The notes below the pieces were generated by a model, which did no database searches, had not been told where the DNA came from, and saw nothing but the letters and a program-made list of their open reading frames with translations. From NCBI GenBank assembly GCA_000434615.1, contig FR880847.1:168694-183006 (forward strand): a DNA stretch of 14,313 nt. Reading direction: 5' to 3'. This document shows positions 1-5,900 of this stretch, one piece after another. Origin of the DNA: Clostridium sp. CAG:510. GTDB lineage: Bacteria > Bacillota > Clostridia > Lachnospirales > Lachnospiraceae. The first letter of the stretch is position 1, and every line of letters starts with the position of its first letter. The position numbers and the translations under genes were made by a program.

Positions 1-97
1 GCCCATCGGCTGGTGCATTGCTACCGTACTTTCCATTATGTTCTACCGCCACGGTCCCTGGGCAGCTGCCAAAGCGGAGCAGGAAAAAACAATATAA
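1..97 (+). CDS. C-terminal end of a probable MATE-family efflux transporter (partial)
   Basis: Only the last 31 codons are present, read in frame from base 2 to a TAA at 95-97. The piece starts inside a hydrophobic helix (PIGWCIATVLSIMFY) and continues into a short basic, polar tail ending KAEQEKTI. A last helix of this kind (PIGW, aliphatic residues, then aromatic-Tyr-Arg and a basic tail) is what I expect at the end of MATE (multidrug and toxic compound extrusion) transporters, which sit in the cytoplasmic membrane and export drugs or metabolites using an ion gradient. The call rests on this short tail only, so another polytopic transporter is possible. The gene converges on the phosphopantetheinyl transferase gene and shares its terminator. 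Confidence 0.5.
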   Translation, partial: PIGWCIATVLSIMFYRHGPWAAAKAEQEKTI

Positions 98-121
98 ACT
101 TCGTCTGTACGCCCATTATAA

Positions 122-153
122 AAAGGAGTGCAAGTTTCGATTTGCACTCCTTT
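122..153. terminator. Bidirectional Rho-independent terminator
   Basis: A perfect 12-bp stem (AAAGGAGTGCAA at 122-133 paired with TTGCACTCCTTT at 142-153) closes an 8-base loop. On the minus strand the stem runs into a T-rich tract (CTCCTTTTTATAA), so it should end the hisS-aspS-PPTase transcript efficiently. On the plus strand it is followed by AATATTT and would also stop the transporter transcript. It is the only sequence between these two convergent genes. Confidence 0.9.
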
Positions 154-166
154 AATATTTCCACCA

Positions 167-949
167 CTAAATAATAACCGCCGTCTCCACGTACCCTTCG
201 TGCGTACCTGTAAACAGTCTTCCGAAATCTCCGGTCACGGTATCCTTAACCATTCCCTTTTCACAGTCCACCGCTATATGGGATAAATCCCGCTGCAATC
301 CTTCTCCCGTGCATTTGCAGAAAGCTTCCTTTGCGGAAAACAACAGAAAGAAATCCTCATCCTTATCCTGCGCATTGTGAATTTTTTCCTTTACTCCGGA
401 AACATCCTTATCATGCCGTTTCTGGATGTCCACGCCTATCTGCCGGTCCGCTATGCCGCACAAAACATAGTCCCCCGAATGGGACAGGTTAAAAAAAATA
501 TCGCTGCTGTTTTGTAAATACGGCTTGCCATGCTCACCAATGCAGACTTTTGATGTCCAAAGGAGTTTTTCCCGCTCCGTTAAGGGCAGCGCCCGCAGCT
601 CTTCCAGAACTTTTTCCACGGTAAACTCTGTGACCGCAAGTGCCACACCCTTGTCCTGTGTTTCTGCCACTTCTGCCGGCATCCCATCTACCGCTTCTTC
701 CGGTATCTGTTTCTCCTGCCCGTAAACCTGCTGACACTTCTGCACGGCTTTCTTCCCTTGCAGCCATGTCTGCAGACTGTAGGAAAAAAGCAGCCAGGCA
801 CCCACACTCTGGGCTCTGTTCTTTTCTTTATGAAAGGAAAGAGCATGTGCCTTTCTTTCCTCATTCAAAAACGCACATGCTCTTACTTCCGTTTCAGGGT
901 TCATAAGCCCCGTTATATCCATTCTCGTAATCAGCATCGAAATAACCAT
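167..949 (-). CDS. Sfp-type 4'-phosphopantetheinyl transferase
   Basis: Predicted to transfer the 4'-phosphopantetheine arm of coenzyme A to a serine of carrier proteins (acyl, peptidyl or aryl carrier domains), a cytosolic reaction. Seen in the 260-aa product: GEHGKPYL (138-145), FNLSHSG (153-159), the Mg-binding GVDIQ (172-176, Asp174) and FSAKEAFCK (204-212, Glu208 and Lys212), which are the ordered motifs of the Sfp/AcpT superfamily. Between the N-terminal helical part (to about 65) and the GKPYL motif lies an unusually long, Glu/Ala-rich stretch (about 66-130). The ATG at 949 is preceded by GAGGAAAGGC, a good ribosome binding site; later Met codons are too far from it. It lies 37 bp downstream of aspS and is probably the last gene of the hisS-aspS operon. 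No NRPS or PKS gene is nearby, so the carrier substrate cannot be named. Confidence 0.9.
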   Translation of the reverse strand: MVISMLITRMDITGLMNPETEVRACAFLNEERKAHALSFHKEKNRAQSVGAWLLFSYSLQTWLQGKKAVQKCQQVYGQEKQIPEEAVDGMPAEVAETQDKGVALAVTEFTVEKVLEELRALPLTEREKLLWTSKVCIGEHGKPYLQNSSDIFFNLSHSGDYVLCGIADRQIGVDIQKRHDKDVSGVKEKIHNAQDKDEDFFLLFSAKEAFCKCTGEGLQRDLSHIAVDCEKGMVKDTVTGDFGRLFTGTHEGYVETAVII

Positions 950-986
950 GCCTTTCCTCAGGTGATAATTTCTGCAACTCTAAATT

Positions 987-2789
987 TTATTCTTCTTCCT
1001 CGGGATGTGTGATGTTTAATGCAATCTGCAGATCATCCAGCTGCTTATCGTCAACCACATCCGGTGCATTGCTCATTAAATCGGAGGCATCCTTAACCTT
1101 CGGGAAAGCGATAACCTCACGGATATTGTCTGCCTTCACAAGCAGCATGACAAAACGGTCCAGACCGATTGCCAGTCCTGCGTGAGGCGGTACTCCGTAC
1201 TTGAAAGCGTTAATCAGGAAACCGAATCTGTCGTATGCGGCTTCTTTGGTAAAGCCCAGTACTTCAAACATCTTTTCCTGTACTTCCGGCTGGAAAATTC
1301 TGACGCTGCCACCGCCAAGCTCAATACCGTTCAATACAATATCGTAAGCCTTTGCACGGACCCTGCCGGGGTCGGAATCAATGTACTGTAAATCTTCATC
1401 CATGGGCATGGTGAACGGATGGTGCATAGCCACATAACGGTTCTCTTCGTCGCTCCACTCCAAAAGAGGGAACTCGGTTACCCAGAGGAAATTGAATTTA
1501 TCGTTGTCAATCATATCAAGCTGCTTAGCCACTTCGATACGAAGCGCCCCCAGTACGCTGAATACAATCTTATTCTTGTCCGCTGCAAATAAAAGCAGGT
1601 CTCCGGGCTGTCCTTCCATGGCATCTACCAGATTTTTCAGTTCTTCTTCCGTCATGAATTTTGCAAAAGAAGACTTGTAAGTGCCGTCCGGTAAAACTGA
1701 GAGGTAAGCCAGACCTTTTGCACCGTAGCCCTTGGCAAAATCAACCAGCGCATCAATCTTCTTACGGGGCATTTCCGCCTCGCCCTTTACATTGATGCCT
1801 CTGACGGAACCGCCGTTCTCCAGTGCACCTGTAAATACACCGAAACCGCAGCCCTTTACCACATCGGATACGTTCTTCAGTTCCATACCGAAACGGGTAT
1901 CCGGCTTATCGGAACCGAAACGCTCCATGGCTTCCTGCCAGGTCATACGCTTAATGGGAAGCTGCACATCCAAACCGATGGCTTCCTTGCATACTCTTGC
2001 TACCATTTTTTCGGTCGTTTCAATAACATCATCCACGTCTACGAAGGACATTTCCAGGTCAACCTGTGTAAATTCCGGCTGTCTGTCGGCACGAAGGTCT
2101 TCGTCACGGAAACATCTTGCAATCTGGAAATAACGGTCATAACCGGAGCACATTAAAAGCTGCTTGAAAATCTGCGGAGACTGGGGAAGTGCATAGAACT
2201 TGCCCGGATGCACACGGCTGGGAACCAGGTAGTCTCTGGCGCCTTCCGGTGTGGACTTGCAGAGCATGGGAGTTTCAATTTCAAAGAAGCCTTCCTCATC
2301 CATGTGCTTTCTGATGGTTGTGGTAATCTTACTTCTTAGCTTTAAGTTCTTCTGTAAGTTGGGTCTTCTTAAATCCAGATAACGGTATTTTAAGCGTAAA
2401 TCTTCTTTGGTCTTGGTATCTGCTTCCACGGGGAAGGGCGGTGTTTCTGCCTCGGATAAAATACGAATCTGCTCGGCGCGTACTTCAATGTCGCCGGTAG
2501 CCAGGTTTTCATTGCTTGCCGCCGCTCTCTTTTCCACACGGCCCACAACCGCAACCACGAACTCGCTTCTCAGCTTTGCAGCCTTTTCAAAGTTTTCGCT
2601 GCCGCAGTCGCTTTCTTCAAAAATAACCTGCAGAATACCTGCTCGGTCACGCAGGTCCACAAAGATAATGCCGCCTTTGTTGCGCTGCTTCTGTACCCAT
2701 CCCATTACGGTAACGGTTTCACCGATGTTGGCGCTTGATAATTCGCCGCATCTGTGTGTCCTTTTTAATCCTTTCATTGTCTCAGCCAT
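987..2789 (-). CDS. aspS: Aspartyl-tRNA synthetase
   Basis: Class II aminoacyl-tRNA synthetase that charges tRNA(Asp) with aspartate in the cytosol. The 600-aa product has the full bacterial layout: N-terminal OB-fold anticodon-binding domain (about 10-110, with GWVQKQRNKGGIIFVDLRDR at 30-49), class II catalytic core starting near YRYLDLRR (136-142), motif 2 FRDEDLRADRQPEFTQVD (227-244), the bacterial GAD insertion (about 290-420) and motif 3 GLAIGLDRFVMLL near the C-terminus. Length is normal for bacterial AspRS (about 590). The ATG at 2789 has AAAGGAG seven bases upstream, which decides the start. It lies 24 bp after hisS, the usual Firmicutes hisS-aspS pair. Residues Lys38 and Ala91 fall at positions that I recall as linked to Asp/Asn tRNA discrimination, so it could be either the discriminating or the non-discriminating type. 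Confidence 0.97.
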   Translation of the reverse strand: MAETMKGLKRTHRCGELSSANIGETVTVMGWVQKQRNKGGIIFVDLRDRAGILQVIFEESDCGSENFEKAAKLRSEFVVAVVGRVEKRAAASNENLATGDIEVRAEQIRILSEAETPPFPVEADTKTKEDLRLKYRYLDLRRPNLQKNLKLRSKITTTIRKHMDEEGFFEIETPMLCKSTPEGARDYLVPSRVHPGKFYALPQSPQIFKQLLMCSGYDRYFQIARCFRDEDLRADRQPEFTQVDLEMSFVDVDDVIETTEKMVARVCKEAIGLDVQLPIKRMTWQEAMERFGSDKPDTRFGMELKNVSDVVKGCGFGVFTGALENGGSVRGINVKGEAEMPRKKIDALVDFAKGYGAKGLAYLSVLPDGTYKSSFAKFMTEEELKNLVDAMEGQPGDLLLFAADKNKIVFSVLGALRIEVAKQLDMIDNDKFNFLWVTEFPLLEWSDEENRYVAMHHPFTMPMDEDLQYIDSDPGRVRAKAYDIVLNGIELGGGSVRIFQPEVQEKMFEVLGFTKEAAYDRFGFLINAFKYGVPPHAGLAIGLDRFVMLLVKADNIREVIAFPKVKDASDLMSNAPDVVDDKQLDDLQIALNITHPEEEE

Positions 2790-2813
2790 TGGTTTTCTCC
2801 TTTATAACTCCGC

Positions 2814-4076
2814 TTAATGCTGCAGAGGATTCTTATAAAATTCCCGGAACTCCTCATAGCCCTCTGCCATGAGCTGCTCCTTCTGGAATTTTTTATTCTT
2901 GTTCATACGGGCAATTAAAATCTGATGTCCGTCTTCTCTTTCCTTCTGTGCCAGTGCAATAATTTCACACAAGGCCTCTCCGGCAACGCCCTTTTCAATC
3001 AGGAAAGCCTTCTTTGCCGGCTGGGTCGGAACCTTGAAGCCTTTTTCCATTAACAGAAGGATAATTCTCTCAAATCCGATGGAAAATCCGCATGCGGGCA
3101 CATCGTTTCCGGTAAACTTGCCCACCATCTTGTCGTAACGTCCGCCGCCGCCGCAGCTTCCGCCGAACTCCGGCATGGCAATTTCAAAAATGGTGCCGGT
3201 ATAATAACTCATGCCTCTTACCAGGGTCGGATCAAATACCAGTTCAAAAGAATCCGCTTTGGTGGCTTTCACACTGTCCATGATTTCCATAAAGGAATGC
3301 ATGACATCCGCATCCAGATAATCCTTTAAGGTATCTAAAAGGTAGGCGGGACCGTTCTCGGCTTTTTCCACCTCTGCAAACAGATTTAAGTATTTCTCGC
3401 AGATTTCTTCCGCATAGCCGTCCTCTACAAGCTCCGCTTTCACGCCGTCCATGCCAATCTTGTCCATCTTGTCCAGCGTAATGAATACACTGTCATAAGA
3501 CTCCTCGGGAAATCCCGCATATGCCGCCATTGCCTTTAAGATGCGGCGGTCATTGATACGGATCTGGAAATTGGAAAAGCCCAGTCTGGTCAATGTCGTT
3601 GTGGTTGCCAGAATAAGCTCGATTTCCGCTAAATTGGAAGGCTCGCCCAGAATATCAATGTCGCACTGCATGAACTGGCGGTAACGGCCTCTCTGGGGTC
3701 TGTCGGCTCTCCATACATTTCCCATCTGCAATGCCTTAAAAGGACTGGGAAGATTTGCCGCATTGTTGGAATAAAAACGAACCAGAGGAACCGTCAGATC
3801 ATAACGGAGACCGCCGTCCACCAGATCGTTTTCACTTGCAGCGGTTTCTAAATTCAGCTTTTCACCGCGCTTCAAAATCTTAAAAATCAGTTTTTCGTTT
3901 TCGCCGCCCTGCTTATTGCTTAAGTTTGCAATGTTTTCCACGCAGGGAGTTTCTATGGAAGTAAATCCGAATTTTCCATAAGTATCCTTAATCACACTGA
4001 TCACATAATCACGTATCTGCATTTCTGCAGGTAAAATGTCCTTCATGCCGGTAACCGGCTTCTTGGAAAGCGCCAT
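2814..4076 (-). CDS. hisS: Histidyl-tRNA synthetase with a short anticodon-binding domain
   Basis: Charges tRNA(His) with histidine. The 420-aa product shows class II motif 1 (around 34-45), motif 2 WRADRPQRGRYRQF (122-135), the HisRS insertion domain (about 190-270), the two histidine-specific loops LVRGMSYYTGTIFE (286-299) and GGGGRYDKMV (309-318), and motif 3 GFSIGFERIILLL (330-342). Two oddities: the canonical Asp of the RG[LM]DYY loop is Ser (RGMSYY), and only about 66 residues (355-420) remain for the C-terminal anticodon-binding domain, which normally has about 90-100. The HisZ regulatory paralogue is a possible alternative, but co-transcription with aspS and retention of part of the C-terminal domain favour a true HisRS. 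The ATG at 4076 has TAGGAG five bases upstream. It is the first gene of the leftward operon. Confidence 0.93.
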   Translation of the reverse strand: MALSKKPVTGMKDILPAEMQIRDYVISVIKDTYGKFGFTSIETPCVENIANLSNKQGGENEKLIFKILKRGEKLNLETAASENDLVDGGLRYDLTVPLVRFYSNNAANLPSPFKALQMGNVWRADRPQRGRYRQFMQCDIDILGEPSNLAEIELILATTTTLTRLGFSNFQIRINDRRILKAMAAYAGFPEESYDSVFITLDKMDKIGMDGVKAELVEDGYAEEICEKYLNLFAEVEKAENGPAYLLDTLKDYLDADVMHSFMEIMDSVKATKADSFELVFDPTLVRGMSYYTGTIFEIAMPEFGGSCGGGGRYDKMVGKFTGNDVPACGFSIGFERIILLLMEKGFKVPTQPAKKAFLIEKGVAGEALCEIIALAQKEREDGHQILIARMNKNKKFQKEQLMAEGYEEFREFYKNPLQH

Positions 4077-4129
4077 ATCTGCTCCTATCTATGCGTTTTC
4101 TCGCAATTATTGTTAATTTTACTTACAGT

Positions 4130-4158
4130 ATTTTACACTTTATCTGTTAGTATTTCAA
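4130..4158 (-). promoter_or_regulatory. Sigma-A promoter of the hisS-aspS-PPTase operon
   Basis: Read on the minus strand: -35 TTGAAA (4158-4153), 17-base spacer, -10 TAAAAT (4135-4130). Transcription would start near 4123, leaving a leader of only about 45 bases, too short for a T-box. A TAGTATT sequence at 4148-4154 (plus-strand reading) overlaps the inner edge of the -35 box and matches half of the palindrome in the degV promoter. Confidence 0.7.
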
Positions 4159-4221
4159 GCATTAGTTTCCTGTTGCATTTTCCTTTTGTTTGCCACTTTT
4201 CTTTTTATTTCGTGAAATCTC

Positions 4222-4250
4222 TTGACATAGTATTAAATACTACATAGAAT
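4222..4250 (+). promoter_or_regulatory. Sigma-A promoter of degV
   Basis: TTGACA (4222-4227), 17-base spacer, TAGAAT (4245-4250). The -35 is a perfect consensus and the -10 matches five of six bases. The predicted start near 4257 leaves a leader of about 28 bases. The spacer is almost filled by the palindrome listed next, so a bound protein would directly block polymerase. Confidence 0.85.
4228..4242. promoter_or_regulatory. Perfect 15-bp palindrome between -35 and -10 of degV (candidate operator)
   Basis: TAGTATT-A-AATACTA is a perfect inverted repeat with a one-base centre, lying immediately after the -35 hexamer and ending two bases before the -10. This position is typical of repressor operators. 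I cannot assign the repressor from sequence. Confidence 0.6.
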
Positions 4251-4284
4251 AAAGAGAAAAACACTTAAGATAGGATGTAATGTC

Positions 4285-5190
4285 ATGTTTCAGATAGTTG
4301 TTGATTCCGCTGCCAATATTCCGGCAGAGCTTGTTAAAAAGTACGATATCCGCGTAATATCCTTTGTAAATTATGTAAACGGAAAAAAGGTGGTATGTTT
4401 TGACCCCGACCTCACTCCCGAGGAAGAAAGAGCAAAGGGCAGGGAGTATTATGATGCTGTCCGCGCCGGTGCCGATGTCAAGACCGGACTTGTCAGCAGC
4501 GGGGATTTTGAAGACCTGTTCCGCTCTATCTTAGAAGCCGGAGACGATATTTTATATTTTTCATTAAGCAAAAACATCAGCGGTACTTACAACTCCGCCC
4601 GTATTGCAGCCGAGGAGCTTTCCGAAAGCTTCCCGGACAGAAAAATCCGTCTGATTGACGCCTTAAACGCTTCCCTGGCACAGGGTATTCTTGCCATTTA
4701 TGCCAGTGAAATGCGCGCCGGGGGAAAGAGCCTTGACGAAACCGCCGACATTCTTGCCACCTACCCCGCAAAAATGAACGGTGTCTTTACCGTCGGCGAC
4801 TTAAAATATTTATCCAAAACCGGCCGTATCAGCAGTTCTGCTGCTTTAGTCGGAAACCTTTTAAGCATCAAGCCCATCTTACGCGGCAACAAGGATGGCT
4901 TCATAGTCCAGTTCAAGAAGTGCAGAGGCCGTAAGGCAGCCTTAAATACCCTTGTTTCTTTAGTTTGCGACAACATTGTAAATCCGGAGGAACAGATTAT
5001 CGGTATTGCCCATGCGGATGCTTATGAAGACTCCCTCTATGTAATGGAAGAAATCAGGAAGCGTGTGAAGCTCCGCGGCTTCATCAACACTTCCTACGAC
5101 TACTGCACCGGCAGCCATGTAGGTCCCGACACCATCGCACTCTTCTTCATGGCAAAGGACCGTGAATTAGGAGAAGGAAAGCAGGGTTAA
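4285..5190 (+). CDS. DegV family protein (FakB-like fatty-acid-binding protein)
   Basis: DegV/FakB proteins bind a single fatty acid and, with the FakA kinase, present it for phosphorylation to acyl-phosphate for phospholipid synthesis; this is family knowledge. The 301-aa product has the family features: VVDSAANIP (5-13), Thr67 in the DVKTG segment, SLSKNISGTYNSA (93-105), LKYLSKTGRIS (173-183, Arg181), LLSIKPIL (192-199), and GSHVGPDTIALFF near the C-terminus with His278. These match the Thr, Ser, Arg and His that contact the fatty acid carboxylate in FakB. The ATG at 4285 follows TAGGATG (AGGA nine bases upstream). It is transcribed alone, divergently from hisS. Its TAA overlaps the stop of the convergent glycosyltransferase gene. 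No fakA is in the window, and some DegV proteins may have other ligands. Confidence 0.92.
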   Translation: MFQIVVDSAANIPAELVKKYDIRVISFVNYVNGKKVVCFDPDLTPEEERAKGREYYDAVRAGADVKTGLVSSGDFEDLFRSILEAGDDILYFSLSKNISGTYNSARIAAEELSESFPDRKIRLIDALNASLAQGILAIYASEMRAGGKSLDETADILATYPAKMNGVFTVGDLKYLSKTGRISSSAALVGNLLSIKPILRGNKDGFIVQFKKCRGRKAALNTLVSLVCDNIVNPEEQIIGIAHADAYEDSLYVMEEIRKRVKLRGFINTSYDYCTGSHVGPDTIALFFMAKDRELGEGKQG

Positions 5191-5204
5191 CGTACCTGCT
5201 TTCC
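5176..5204. terminator. Hairpin spanning the overlapping stops of degV and the convergent GT2 gene
   Basis: A perfect 10-bp stem (GGAAAGCAGG at 5176-5185 with CCTGCTTTCC at 5195-5204) closes a 9-base loop holding TTAA, which provides the stop codon of both genes. There is no good T-tract on either side (CGACATTATAAT on plus, TTCTCC on minus), so it may be a weak or factor-assisted bidirectional terminator. Confidence 0.55.
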
Positions 5205-5900
5205 CGACATTATAATATATCCCAGATGGCGAAAACCATCCCGGACCGTTCTCAGTTTTGAAGTCCTCGGATACTCACATTTTTGCAGTATTACCGGTAC
5301 CTGCCGGATACGCAGACGTTTTTTTGCCGCCTCTGCAATCATCTCTGTTGCAAATTCCATACCATCCGTATGAAGCTGTAATTTTTCCGCTGCTTTCCGG
5401 CTCATTCCCCGGAGTCCGCAGTGAAAGTCGTAAACATCCGTATGAAACCGTTTTCTGCCGCAATAAGACAGAAGGCGTACCCCCCATCTGTGGGAAAATG
5501 ACATGGCTCCCTTTTTCAGACCTCCGGTATACCGGTTTCCTATAACCATATCGCACTCTCCCCGCTCCAGCAGACCATACATTTCATCCATATGCCGGAA
5601 ATCATAAGTCTTATCGCAATCGCCGATAATAAAAAGTCTGCCCCTTCCTGCTGCCAGCCCGGTTCTGATTGCGCGACCATACCCCGGTCGCGGCTCTGTA
5701 ATCACCACCCCACCGTGTCGTAATGCGGTTTCGGCGGAGCAATCTGTGGAACCGTTGTCCACAACAAGCACCTCTCCCGTAATACCTCGGTCTTTCATAA
5801 AGGCAAGTGCTTCATCCACGCATAACCCCACTGTATTTTCTTCATTTAAGCACGGCATAATCACCGACAACGTAAGATCTTTGCGTTCATTTTCTGCCAT
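5187..5900 (-). CDS. GT2 family glycosyltransferase, DPM1-like (polyprenyl-phosphate sugar synthase type)
   Basis: Predicted cytoplasmic-face glycosyltransferase moving a sugar from a nucleotide donor to an acceptor, in this subfamily usually a polyprenyl phosphate. Visible GT-A features: SVIMPCLNEENTVG, VVDNGSTD, the stretch EPRPGYGRAIRTGL, metal-binding GDCDKTYD (the DxD equivalent) and IGNRYTGG. There is no C-terminal transmembrane segment, unlike GtrB or ArnC. The frame opens at a TTG at 5924, but GGAGG abuts that codon directly. The ATG at 5900 has GGAGGTG eight bases upstream, so I choose it: 237 aa, starting MAENERK. The gene overlaps the end of the upstream membrane-protein gene by 14 bases, which suggests translational coupling and a joint role in a lipid-linked sugar pathway. 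It ends in overlapping stops with convergent degV. Confidence 0.88.
   Translation of the reverse strand: MAENERKDLTLSVIMPCLNEENTVGLCVDEALAFMKDRGITGEVLVVDNGSTDCSAETALRHGGVVITEPRPGYGRAIRTGLAAGRGRLFIIGDCDKTYDFRHMDEMYGLLERGECDMVIGNRYTGGLKKGAMSFSHRWGVRLLSYCGRKRFHTDVYDFHCGLRGMSRKAAEKLQLHTDGMEFATEMIAEAAKKRLRIRQVPVILQKCEYPRTSKLRTVRDGFRHLGYIIMSGKQVR

Noticed and set aside
1732..2817. Open frames of 133 and 136 codons on the plus strand opposite aspS
   Set aside because: Ser/Thr-rich shadow translations of the aspS coding strand; no ribosome binding sites and no family resemblance.
4077..4284. Possible T-box or other riboswitch upstream of hisS or degV
   Set aside because: The 208 bases are AT-rich, occupied by two divergent promoters, and contain no T-box consensus or stable leader hairpin.
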